NCBI GenBank assembly: GCA_021767845.1
Contig: JAASSQ010000061.1
Coordinates: 1-13,046 of the forward strand
DNA: 13,046 nt
Reading direction: 5' to 3'
Source: Roseovarius sp.
Lineage (GTDB): Bacteria; Pseudomonadota; Alphaproteobacteria; Rhodobacterales; Rhodobacteraceae
Position 1 is the first letter of the stretch. Every line of letters starts with the position of its first letter. The notes beneath the pieces were generated by a model. It did not search any database and was not told where the DNA came from. It saw nothing but the letters and a program-made list of their open reading frames with translations. Of the stretch, positions 7,210 to 13,046 are shown piece by piece. Made by a program: the position numbers and the translations under genes.

Positions 7210-8698
7210 AGTGGCCCAGCAGCTTGTCCATCGCGCCGGGCTTGTCGTGGATGGCAAGCTGATCGACGATGGTCTCGGACGCCTCGTTCATGCCGATGAT
7301 CTCGACATCGGCGCCTTCGCGACGGAACTTGAGCACAGCCATGTCCACCGCCGCAACCGAGGAAATATCCCAGATATGCGCTTGGCTCACGTCAATGGTG
7401 ACTTTCGCGGGCGCCTCCTTGAAGTCGAAGGCCTGCATGAAGTCCTCGGCGGAGGCGAAGAACAATTGCCCCTCGACATGGTAGGTGCGGTGCGTGCCGT
7501 CCGGCGTGATGGACGAGCGGACACGGAAAAGCTGCGCGATCTTCCAGGCGAAGAAGAGGCCCGACAGCAGCACGCCCACCAGCACGCCGATGGCGAGGTT
7601 GTGGGTATAGACCACGAACACCACCGTCGCCAGCATCACGATCGAGGACGAGCGGGGATGGTCGCGCAGGTTCTTGATCGAGGACCACGAAAACGTGCCG
7701 ATCGACACCATGATCATGATCGCGACCAGCGCGGCCATCGGGATGATCGCCACGATGTCGCCCAGCACCACGCAGAGGATCAGCAGGAAGATCCCGGCCA
7801 CGAAGGTCGAGAGCCGCCCGCGCCCGCCGGATTTCACGTTGATGATCGACTGGCCGATCATGGCGCAGCCCGCCATGCCGCCGATGAAGCCGGTGGCGGT
7901 GTTGGCAAGGCCCTGCCCGATGCATTCCTGGTTGCGGTCGCTGCCGGTGTCGGTGAGGTCATCGACGATCTGCTGGGTCATCAGGCTTTCCAGAAGCCCC
8001 ACGACGGCCACGGCCAGCGCGTAGGGGAAGATGATCTGCAGCGTCTCGAAGGTCAGCGGGATGTCGGGGACCAGGAACACGGGCAGCGTGTCGGGCAGCT
8101 GGCCCATGTCGCCCACGGTGCGCACGTCCCAGCCCATCGCCACGGTGAGCGCGGTCAGCACCACGATCGTGACCAGCGGCGAGGGGATCGCCGTGGTCAG
8201 GCGCGGAAAGAGGTAGATGATCGCCAGGCCGCCCGCGACCAGCGCATAGGTGAGCGGCGGCACGCGGGAGGGGTCGAGCTCGGGCAGTTGGGCCATGAAG
8301 ATCAGGATCGCCAGCGCGTTGACGAAGCCGGTCATCACCGAGCGCGACACGAAGCGCATCACGTAGCCCAGTTTCAGAAAGCCCGCGCCGATCTGCATGA
8401 GACCCGCCAGAACGGTCGTGGCCAGCAGGTATTCCAGCCCGTGATCGCGCACCAGCGTCACCATCAGCACGGCGGTCGCGGCGGTGGCCGCCGAGATCAT
8501 GCCCGGCCGCCCGCCGGTGATCGCGGTGATGACGGCGATCGAGAACGACGCGTAAAGCCCGACCTTGGGATCGACGCCGGCGATGATGGAAAAGGCGATC
8601 GCCTCGGGGATCAGGGCCAGCGCCACGACCAGTCCCGACAGCAGGTCGCCACGGATGTTGCCGGTCCATTGGCGGCGGTATTCGGAAAGAGACATCAT
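7208..8698 (-). CDS. SulP family inorganic anion transporter with C-terminal STAS domain
   Basis: 496-residue SLC26/SulP-type secondary transporter of the inner membrane. The N-terminal S-G-L-V-V-A-L-A-L-I-P-E-A-I-A-F signature (residues 21-36) marks the first membrane helix of the family. Many hydrophobic segments follow to about residue 390, with the conserved G-L-L-E-S-L (234-239) and a glycine-rich substrate-site helix region (261-292). The STAS domain covers about 400-480, with V-T-I-D-V-S and W-D-I-S-S-V-A-A-V-D-M-A loops. Family substrates include sulfate, bicarbonate and dicarboxylates; sequence alone does not decide. No carbonic anhydrase gene is adjacent. The ATG at 8698 is chosen, with another ATG directly after it. 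Upstream AAGGAAA (8709-8715) is 10-12 nt away. The frame stays open to 9190, but that part overlaps the OmpA-domain gene and lacks protein-like character. It is followed by the Usp gene. Confidence 0.94.
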   Translation of the reverse strand: MMSLSEYRRQWTGNIRGDLLSGLVVALALIPEAIAFSIIAGVDPKVGLYASFSIAVITAITGGRPGMISAATAATAVLMVTLVRDHGLEYLLATTVLAGLMQIGAGFLKLGYVMRFVSRSVMTGFVNALAILIFMAQLPELDPSRVPPLTYALVAGGLAIIYLFPRLTTAIPSPLVTIVVLTALTVAMGWDVRTVGDMGQLPDTLPVFLVPDIPLTFETLQIIFPYALAVAVVGLLESLMTQQIVDDLTDTGSDRNQECIGQGLANTATGFIGGMAGCAMIGQSIINVKSGGRGRLSTFVAGIFLLILCVVLGDIVAIIPMAALVAIMIMVSIGTFSWSSIKNLRDHPRSSSIVMLATVVFVVYTHNLAIGVLVGVLLSGLFFAWKIAQLFRVRSSITPDGTHRTYHVEGQLFFASAEDFMQAFDFKEAPAKVTIDVSQAHIWDISSVAAVDMAVLKFRREGADVEIIGMNEASETIVDQLAIHDKPGAMDKLLGH

Positions 8699-8703
8699 GA
8701 CAT
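8695..8703 (-). other. Two-codon upstream ORF overlapping the sulP start
   Basis: On the minus strand ATG-TCA-TGA (M-S-stop) sits 5-7 nt after AAGGAAA (8709-8715), a better spacing than that of the sulP ATG itself. Its stop overlaps the sulP ATG-ATG pair. It may be a start-stop-like loading site that couples into sulP by re-initiation. Function is not shown, and chance is possible. Confidence 0.28.
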
Positions 8704-8780
8704 TCGCGTTTCCTTGGGCCGCCCCGGCGGACTGGGGGGACTTGGCTGGGCCTGGGGGTCGGTCTGATTTTTCGGTGGAT

Positions 8781-8799
8781 CGGCAGCCGGGCGCTGCCG
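8781..8799 (-). terminator. Hairpin in the gap between the OmpA-domain gene and sulP
   Basis: A perfect 7-bp stem (CGGCAGC 8781-8787, GCTGCCG 8793-8799) encloses a 5-nt loop. On the minus strand it lies about 95 nt after the stop of the last gene of the upstream operon and about 80 nt before the sulP start. It could be a terminator or attenuator. It is followed by A-rich rather than T-rich sequence on that strand, so intrinsic termination is doubtful. Confidence 0.28.
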
Positions 8800-8835
8800 C
8801 CGGGGCGCGGCCCGGTTCCGTATTCGCTGCGGCGC

Positions 8836-8864
8836 GGCATAGCGCAGCGTGCGCCCAAGCGCAA
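8836..8864 (-). promoter_or_regulatory. Weak sigma70-like promoter candidate for sulP-usp
   Basis: On the minus strand TTGCGC (8864-8859), a 17-nt spacer and TATGCC (8841-8836) would start transcription near 8829, giving a leader of about 130 nt that contains the hairpin at 8781-8799. The -10 match is poor. This is the best candidate I see in the 196-nt gap, which otherwise holds no gene. Confidence 0.2.
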
Positions 8865-8894
8865 CCGGCAGCGCCGGGGTGCTGCGTGCGGGGC

Positions 8895-9830
8895 CTATTC
8901 GGTGTCGAGCAGCACCGCCTCGACCCGGCGGTTGGCCTCGCGGCCCGACTGCGTCCGGTTGGCGGCGATCGGGGCGAGGTAGCCCACGCCCTGCGCCTCG
9001 AGCTGGGTACGGTCCACGCCGTAGCGCCCCACCAGCCGTTCCAGCACCGAGGCGGCGCGGCGTTGGGCCAGCGCCATGTTGGCATCCAGCGCGCCGACGG
9101 AATCGGTGTGGCCGACCAGCGCGACGCGGCGGGCCGCGTCGGCGGAAAGGAAGTTGGCCAGCGCCTCGAGCGAGGGGTATGGCCCGTCACCGAGCGAGGC
9201 GGAGCCGGTTTCGAAATCCAGATCGGACAGGATGACGTGGCCGTCCTGCAACAGCCCCTCGGCCAGCGGCTGATCCACCGCCGGTTCAGGGCGCAGGCCC
9301 ACCGCGCCGTCGGTGACGTCGATCCGCGCGCCGCCGGCCTGGATGACCTGGACGTATCCAGTGGTGCCCGAGCGGCTGACGATCAGCGAGACGTATTCGC
9401 CACCCGCCTCGCCCGCCCCGCCGCGGCGGGCCGAGAGGAAGCGGAAATCGAACAGGTCCACGAACATGTCCGGCGCCGCCATGATGCGTGTGTTGAACCG
9501 GAAATCGAACCCGCCGCAGCCCTGCCCCGCGCAGTCGTAGAGAATGTTGAACCCTTCCGCGACGATCTGTTCGCGCAGGGGCGCGAAGATCTGAAGCGTG
9601 CTCATGCCCGGCGCCTCGATGCGCCAGGCCTGCTGGGTGATGCGCCCCTCGACCCGCAGGGTGCGCATGGCGCCGTCCTGGAAGGGGCCCACGGGAATGC
9701 GGTAGCTGCCGGCCTCTTCCACCAGTTCGCGGGTCAGCGCGGCGCTGCCGGGAATCGTGAGATCGAGGGCGCGCAGGGCGCCGGGCAGCAGGGCAAGGCA
9801 CAGGCAGAGAATGGCGAGCACCCGGCGCAT
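8895..9830 (-). CDS. Secreted OmpA-domain protein with DUF4892-like N-terminal region
   Basis: 311-residue exported protein. The N-terminus has Arg-Arg, a hydrophobic core and A-L-R-A before a probable signal peptidase I site at about residue 21. There is no lipobox, because the two cysteines lie inside the hydrophobic core. The C-terminal third (about 200-311) is an OmpA-like peptidoglycan-binding domain: G-H-T-D-S-V-G, A-L-A-Q-R-R-A and a terminal N-R-R-V-E. The Asp of H-T-D and the second Arg of Q-R-R-A match the diaminopimelate-binding pair of the family. The middle region has a close cysteine pair (C-A-G-Q-G-C), probably a disulfide, in a G-G-F-D-F-R-F context that resembles DUF4892. That assignment is from memory of the family and is tentative. 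A GTG at 9833 directly before the ATG is an alternative start. It is the last gene of the operon, 5 nt after the preceding stop. Confidence 0.9.
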   Translation of the reverse strand: MRRVLAILCLCLALLPGALRALDLTIPGSAALTRELVEEAGSYRIPVGPFQDGAMRTLRVEGRITQQAWRIEAPGMSTLQIFAPLREQIVAEGFNILYDCAGQGCGGFDFRFNTRIMAAPDMFVDLFDFRFLSARRGGAGEAGGEYVSLIVSRSGTTGYVQVIQAGGARIDVTDGAVGLRPEPAVDQPLAEGLLQDGHVILSDLDFETGSASLGDGPYPSLEALANFLSADAARRVALVGHTDSVGALDANMALAQRRAASVLERLVGRYGVDRTQLEAQGVGYLAPIAANRTQSGREANRRVEAVLLDTE

Positions 9831-9835
9831 CACGG

Positions 9836-10408
9836 TCAGCGCGCCTGCCCGTGGTAGTCGGCGTTGGGCCGCATCCCCGTGGCGCTGGCCACGCGGTTGG
9901 TCATGTTGAAGAAGCCCGCGACATTGGCGATGTCCCAGATGTCACGATCCGAGAAGCCCGCGTCGCGCAGGCCCTTGCGGTCGGCCTCGGTGATCTCGGC
10001 GCTGGCCTTGGTGATCTTCTCGGCAAAGGCCAGCATGGCGGTCTGGCGCGCGTCGAGCGGCGCGACGCGCCAGTTCATGACCATCGCCTCGCCCAGTTCG
10101 GGCCGGCCCGAAAGCTGGCGGACGGCGGCGCCGTGGGCGACCTGGCAATACCAGCAGCGGTTGATCGAGCTGACCACGACGGCGATCATCTCGCGTTCCA
10201 GCTTGCTCAGGCCGCTGTCGGCCAGCATCAGGTCGTTATACATCGCCGTGAAGGCGTTGAGCTTGTCGATGTCGAAGGCGTAGGCGCGCAGCACGTTGGG
10301 CACCATGCCCAGCTTGTCCTGGCAGACATCGAAGTATTTCTGCGTCGCGTCGGGCAGCGGATCGACCATCGGCAGGTCGAGCGCGGTGGGTTGGTCGGTG
10401 TCGCTCAT
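9836..10408 (-). CDS. AhpD-like carboxymuconolactone decarboxylase / peroxidase-related protein
   Basis: 190-residue all-helical protein of the CMD/AhpD superfamily. It carries the redox motif C85-W-Y-C88 followed by H92. Together with E73, twelve residues before C85, this reproduces the Glu-Cys-Cys-His spacing of the AhpD proton-relay site, so thiol-dependent peroxidase or disulfide reductase activity is plausible. Its length and the P-N-V-L-R-A-Y segment fit the uncharacterised peroxidase-related branch rather than true AhpD, and no ahpC gene is nearby. The start ATG (10406-10408) overlaps the acetyltransferase stop as ATGA. GAGAGG lies 6 nt upstream. The substrate and electron donor are unknown. 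Confidence 0.9.
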   Translation of the reverse strand: MSDTDQPTALDLPMVDPLPDATQKYFDVCQDKLGMVPNVLRAYAFDIDKLNAFTAMYNDLMLADSGLSKLEREMIAVVVSSINRCWYCQVAHGAAVRQLSGRPELGEAMVMNWRVAPLDARQTAMLAFAEKITKASAEITEADRKGLRDAGFSDRDIWDIANVAGFFNMTNRVASATGMRPNADYHGQAR

Positions 10409-11133
10409 GCGGCCCTCTCCTCCTCGGGCTTGATACGGTAGTGATACTGTCCCACACAGGCCATCCCGAGGGAAGCGTAGAGCGCGTTGGCCCCGGTATT
10501 GGCGCGGGTGCAGACCGCCGCGACCCGGTCGGCGCCGTTGGCCTGCGCCCAGATCGCGGCCTGCGCCACGGCGTTGCGGCCCATGCCCCGGCGGCGGCAG
10601 GGCGCGCGGACCTCGAGCGCGTGGATCATCGCGATACCGTCGTGGATCGCGCAGAAGGCGGTGGCGGCGGCGCGCTGGCCGTCGCGCAGCAGGATCGCCG
10701 TCTTGGGAAAGCTGGCGCGGCGCATCACCTCGATCCGGGCCGGGCCGATGCCGCCCTCGGCCCAGATGTCGAGCTGGATCGCCAGCGGCTCCCACAGGGC
10801 GAAGGCGGTGGCCTGCGGCGGGGCGACGGCCAGCGGCGCGGCGGCGCCGGCATAGATGTTGACCGGGTCGATCACCTGATAGCCATACCCTTCGAGCAGG
10901 GCGTCGAGCGCCGACTCGCCCGCGCGGATCATGAACAGCGGCGTCTGGCCGAGCGCCTGCATCGCGTCCTCGGCCACGGGCAGATCGGCGGCGGTGACGG
11001 GCTGCCGGGCGGTGGCGGCGGACACGCGCTTGCCCCCACCCTGCCCGTCGCGGATCGTCCAGGGGCCGTGCGGCATCGCCTCGGCGGCGGGCCAGGTCGC
11101 CTCGATCACCGCGTAGAGCCGTTCGGGCGTCAT
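10405..11133 (-). CDS. GNAT family N-acetyltransferase, apparently tandem-domain
   Basis: 242-residue cytosolic protein. The C-terminal half (about 120-242) is a clear GNAT domain with the acetyl-CoA pyrophosphate loop R180-R-R-G183-M-G185 and the motif B stretch A-N-T-G-A-N-A-L-Y-A-S-L-G-M (211-224). The N-terminal half (1-115) lacks that loop but has W-P-A-A-E, G-P-W-T-I-R and a G-Y-x-V-I-D-P strand. It looks like a degenerate GNAT fold of the kind seen in Rv0428c/Cg3035-type proteins; this comparison is from memory. The acceptor substrate is unknown. Both ends overlap neighbours by ATGA: start 11131-11133 with the CinA-type gene, stop 10405-10407 with the AhpD-like gene. No Shine-Dalgarno precedes the start, so translation probably depends on coupling. 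Confidence 0.88.
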   Translation of the reverse strand: MTPERLYAVIEATWPAAEAMPHGPWTIRDGQGGGKRVSAATARQPVTAADLPVAEDAMQALGQTPLFMIRAGESALDALLEGYGYQVIDPVNIYAGAAAPLAVAPPQATAFALWEPLAIQLDIWAEGGIGPARIEVMRRASFPKTAILLRDGQRAAATAFCAIHDGIAMIHALEVRAPCRRRGMGRNAVAQAAIWAQANGADRVAAVCTRANTGANALYASLGMACVGQYHYRIKPEEERAA

Positions 11134-11852
11134 CCGGGGAACATGGCGTTGAGTTCGGCCATCGCGGCATCGAGCCGGGCGCCGTCCTGCCCGCGCACCA
11201 CCACCTGCGCGCCGAACACCCCGTCGCGCACGAAGGGGTAGGAGCCGAAGGACAGATCGGGGTAGCGACCGGCCAGATCGCCGAGGGGACCGGCGATGTC
11301 GCCCTCGCCGCGGAAGATCTGCATGGATTGCGACAGCACCGGCGCACCGCCCGTCAGCGTGGGCAGGATGCTGGCCAGCATGGCATTGAAGATCGAGGGC
11401 ACACCCGCCATGACATGCACGTTTTCCAGCGTGAAGCCGGGGGCGGCGCTGATCGGGTTGTCGATCAGCGTGGCGCCTTCGGGGATGCGGGCCATGCGCA
11501 GGCGGGCGGCGTTCAACTCCTGCCCCTGCCGGTCGTAATGGGCCTGGAGCACGGCGCGGGCATCCTCGCGCACATCGATCGGTACGCCGAAGGCGCGGGC
11601 CACGTTCTCGGCGGTGATGTCGTCGTGCGTCGGGCCGATGCCGCCGGAGGTGAACAGGTGGTCATGGGCCCCGGCCAGCGCCTTGACCGCAGCGGTGATC
11701 GCGTCGGCATCGTCCGGCACCACGCGCACTTCGCGCAGGTCGATGCCCACATCGGTCAGTTCCTTGGCCAGGTGGTGCATGTTGGCGTCGCGCGTCCGGC
11801 CCGAGAGGATTTCGTCTCCGATGACCAGCATGGCGGCGGTGGGGTTGGGCAT
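11130..11852 (-). CDS. CinA-type molybdopterin-binding (MoCF) domain protein, stand-alone
   Basis: 240-residue protein equal to the N-terminal COG1058 part of CinA (competence/damage-inducible protein A). The diagnostic motifs are L-V-I-G-D-E-I-L-S-G-R-T-R-D-A-N (residues 9-24) and the glycine loop T-S-G-G-I-G-P-T-H-D-D-I-T (68-80), typical of MoeA/MogA-fold domains. The C-terminal PncC nicotinamide-mononucleotide deamidase domain of full-length CinA (about 400 residues) is absent, which is common in this lineage. In other bacteria this half has been linked to ADP-ribose pyrophosphatase or nucleotide clean-up activity; whether that applies here is not known. AAGGAG lies 7 nt before the ATG. 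It is the first gene of a four-gene operon behind a good promoter candidate, and its TGA overlaps the acetyltransferase start. Confidence 0.93.
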   Translation of the reverse strand: MPNPTAAMLVIGDEILSGRTRDANMHHLAKELTDVGIDLREVRVVPDDADAITAAVKALAGAHDHLFTSGGIGPTHDDITAENVARAFGVPIDVREDARAVLQAHYDRQGQELNAARLRMARIPEGATLIDNPISAAPGFTLENVHVMAGVPSIFNAMLASILPTLTGGAPVLSQSMQIFRGEGDIAGPLGDLAGRYPDLSFGSYPFVRDGVFGAQVVVRGQDGARLDAAMAELNAMFPG

Positions 11853-11859
11853 GGGGGCG

Positions 11860-11865
11860 CTCCTT
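11860..11865 (-). promoter_or_regulatory. Strong ribosome binding site of the CinA-type gene
   Basis: Reads AAGGAG on the minus strand, 7 nt before the ATG at 11852. It fixes the start and leaves only 47 nt between this gene and the divergent sfsA. Confidence 0.75.
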
Positions 11866-11890
11866 GCGAGGGGTTCGGGATCGGTATAGG
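11864..11890 (+). promoter_or_regulatory. Weak promoter candidate for sfsA sharing the TATA of the divergent promoter
   Basis: TTGCGA (11864-11869), a 15-nt spacer and TATAGG (11885-11890) would start transcription only a few bases before the sfsA ATG at 11900. That would give a nearly leaderless mRNA. The spacer is short and the match weak. Confidence 0.22.
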
Positions 11891-11911
11891 CGTGTCGCCA
11901 TGCGCTTTCAA
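11883..11911 (-). promoter_or_regulatory. Sigma70-like promoter of the CinA-type operon
   Basis: On the minus strand TTGAAA (11911-11906), an exact 17-nt spacer and TATACC (11888-11883) form the best promoter in the window. The predicted start near 11876 gives a leader of about 24 nt carrying the AAGGAG site. The -35 lies within codons 3-4 of the divergent sfsA. Inferred from consensus match and position. Confidence 0.5.
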
Positions 11912-12601
11912 ACCCCTCTTGAGCCGGCCGTGCTGATCCGGCGCTACAAACGGTTCCTGGCCGATATCCGGCTGGAGGACGGGCGCGAGGTGACGGCGCA
12001 TTGCGCCAATCCCGGCTCGATGATGGGGCTGGCCGAGCCCGGCACCCGCATCTGGGTGGAGCCGAACGACGACCCGAAAAAGAAGCTGAAATACGGCTGG
12101 CGGCTGGTCGATCACGGCAACGGGCATTTCACGGGGGTGGACACCTCGGTGCCGAACCGGGCGCTGCGCGCGGCGCTGGAGGCGGGCGCGATCCCCGAGC
12201 TTGCGGGCTATGCGCAGGTGCGGCCGGAGGTCAAATACGGGCAAGGCAGCCGGATCGATTTCCTGTTGCAGGGGTCCGGGCGCCCCGATGCCTATGTCGA
12301 GGTGAAATCGGTGACGCTGATGCGCGCGCCCTACGTGGCCGAGTTTCCCGACGCGGTGACCGCGCGGGGCGCGAAACACCTGGGCGAATTGTCCGACATG
12401 GCGCGGGCCGGGCACCGGGCGGTCATGTTCTACCTGATCCAGCGGACCGATGCGCAAGGGTTCCGGCTGGCCGAGGACATCGACCCGGCCTATGCCGCCG
12501 CCTTCGCGGCGGCGCGGGCGGCGGGCGTCGAGGTGCTGGCCTATGACACGGCGATCAGCCCCGAGGGGGTCGAACTGGGCGGGCCGGTCGCCCTTGGCTG
12601 A
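11900..12601 (+). CDS. sfsA: DNA/RNA nuclease-like protein SfsA
   Basis: 233-residue member of the SfsA (sugar fermentation stimulation) family, known from E. coli as a gene affecting maltose metabolism when overexpressed. The N-terminal OB-like domain has the conserved L-I-R-R-Y-K-R-F-L-A-D (12-22) and H-C-A-N-P-G-S-M (34-41). The C-terminal domain has a nuclease-like PD-(D/E)xK arrangement: D120 in S-R-I-D-F-L and E134-V-K136 in Y-V-E-V-K-S. The molecular function is not firmly established. The ATG at 11900 is chosen because the protein begins there as in homologues; an upstream TTG at 11864 would add 12 unlike residues and run through the divergent RBS. Only a weak AGG (11888-11890) precedes the ATG. 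It is divergent from the CinA-type operon and converges on the TRAP permease gene. Confidence 0.94.
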   Translation: MRFQTPLEPAVLIRRYKRFLADIRLEDGREVTAHCANPGSMMGLAEPGTRIWVEPNDDPKKKLKYGWRLVDHGNGHFTGVDTSVPNRALRAALEAGAIPELAGYAQVRPEVKYGQGSRIDFLLQGSGRPDAYVEVKSVTLMRAPYVAEFPDAVTARGAKHLGELSDMARAGHRAVMFYLIQRTDAQGFRLAEDIDPAYAAAFAAARAAGVEVLAYDTAISPEGVELGGPVALG

Positions 12602-12612
12602 CGCCGGACCGG

Positions 12613-12642
12613 CCTGCCCGTGACCCGAGCGCGGTCAGCAGG
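12613..12642. terminator. Bulged hairpin between convergent sfsA and TRAP permease genes
   Basis: Two stacked 5-bp arms, CCTGC (12613-12617) with GCAGG (12638-12642) and TGACC (12621-12625) with GGTCA (12633-12637), enclose a 7-nt loop with a 3-nt bulge on one side. It fills most of the 44-nt convergent gap, so a bidirectional transcript-end role is likely. No T-tract follows on either strand. Confidence 0.42.
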
Positions 12643-12645
12643 CGA

Positions 12646-13046
12646 TCAATCCGCGCCGCGCACCGGGATCGTGGCATCCGGGCCGGGCTTGAACACCTTC
12701 TGGATGAAGTAGAGCGCGACCGCCGCGCTGAGCCCGATCAGGTCGGAGACAAGCCCGCCCTCGATCATGAAGAGCGCGGCTGCAAGGACGGCGGCGCGGA
12801 TAAACCAAGCCGAGCGCCCGCCCATGAACCAGCCCTGGACGCCCGCCGACAGGAGGAAGACGCCGAACGTCGCGGTGAGCGCCGCGCGGGTGACCTCGAG
12901 CCAGCCGCCGTCCATCAGGAGAGCGCCGTTGTAGAAGAACATGAACGGCACGATGAACGCGGCGATCCCGATCTTGAAGGACGCCATCGAGGTTTCCATC
13001 GCGTTCGCCCCCGAGATGCCCGCCGCCGCATAGCTGGCCAGCGCCA
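12646..13046 (-). CDS. TRAP transporter fused permease, C-terminal end only
   Basis: About 133 C-terminal residues are visible; the frame stays open to the end of the window, so the N-terminal bulk lies to the right. The stretch A-S-Y-A-A-A-G-I-S-G-A-N-A-M followed by F-K-I-G-I-A-A-F-I-V-P-F-M-F-F-Y-N matches the end of the DctM-like domain of fused (DctQM-type) TRAP permeases. These use sodium or proton gradients and a periplasmic binding protein to import organic acids. About three further hydrophobic segments follow before the polar tail. The ATG at 12999 is internal, not the start. The family call is good; the substrate is unknown. The stop is TGA at 12646-12648. Confidence 0.85.
   Translation of the reverse strand, partial: ALASYAAAGISGANAMETSMASFKIGIAAFIVPFMFFYNGALLMDGGWLEVTRAALTATFGVFLLSAGVQGWFMGGRSAWFIRAAVLAAALFMIEGGLVSDLIGLSAAVALYFIQKVFKPGPDATIPVRGAD

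Noticed and set aside
7195..7257. Longer start for the universal stress protein
   Set aside because: The 21 extra residues overlap the sulP 3' end and do not look like a Usp N-terminus. AAGGA at the right distance supports 7194.
7181..8767. 528-residue plus-strand open frame opposite sulP
   Set aside because: Its His/Asp/Arg/Gln-rich low-complexity translation is a mirror of the membrane-protein codons of sulP. It is a shadow, not a gene.
8699..9190. In-frame N-terminal extension of sulP
   Set aside because: It would overlap the OmpA-domain gene by about 300 nt, encodes Arg/Pro-rich sequence and has no match to SulP N-termini. The family signature begins just after 8698.
10409..11347. In-frame N-terminal extension of the AhpD-like gene
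   Set aside because: It runs over the acetyltransferase gene in another frame and is Arg/Pro-rich. The ATG at 10408 has an ATGA overlap and a good ribosome site.
1..13046. CRISPR arrays, tRNA/rRNA genes, insertion sequences, toxin-antitoxin or phage-defence genes
   Set aside because: I looked for regular direct repeats, cloverleaf-like stretches, terminal inverted repeats with transposase frames and typical defence domains on both strands and saw none.

Overview
The window is ordinary, gene-dense chromosome from a high-GC alphaproteobacterium, most likely of the Rhodobacteraceae/Roseobacter group. That placement is an inference. It rests on the strong G/C bias at third codon positions, a Pcs-type phosphatidylcholine synthase, a DUF484-xerC pair, a fused TRAP-type permease and the general look of the proteins. 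I see no mobile element, CRISPR array, rRNA or tRNA. No gap between genes exceeds about 200 bases.

Layout from left to right. (1) 1-867 (+): the 3' part of a YeeE/YedE sulfur-compound permease that begins before the window. It converges on priA across a small hairpin. (2) 897-3113 (-): priA, the replication-restart helicase. (3) 3191-6236 (+): a run of four genes, transaldolase, DUF484 protein, xerC and pcs. The DUF484 and xerC genes overlap by ATGA, and an extended -10 promoter candidate lies just before the DUF484 gene. (4) 6337-8698 (-): a SulP-type anion transporter with a C-terminal STAS domain, followed 13 nt later by a tandem-domain universal stress protein. (5) 8895-11852 (-): a tight four-gene operon, transcribed in the order CinA-type molybdopterin-binding domain protein, tandem-GNAT acetyltransferase, AhpD-like CXXC peroxidase-family protein, secreted OmpA-domain protein. 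The first three are joined by ATGA overlaps; the last starts 2-5 nt after the preceding stop. (6) 11900-12601 (+): sfsA, divergent from that operon across 47 nt. (7) 12646-13046 (-): the C-terminal end of a fused TRAP transporter permease that begins beyond the window.

Most genes are housekeeping: replication restart, chromosome dimer resolution, the pentose phosphate pathway and membrane lipid synthesis. The less well understood parts are the CinA/GNAT/AhpD-like/OmpA operon and the SulP-Usp pair. Regulatory signals worth noting are a good TTGAAA-N17-TATACC promoter for the CinA operon whose -35 lies inside the sfsA coding region, and two tiny upstream ORFs (2 and 4 codons) whose stop codons overlap the start codons of sulP and pcs. 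I did not find a clearly novel multi-gene system, and the findings are scored accordingly.
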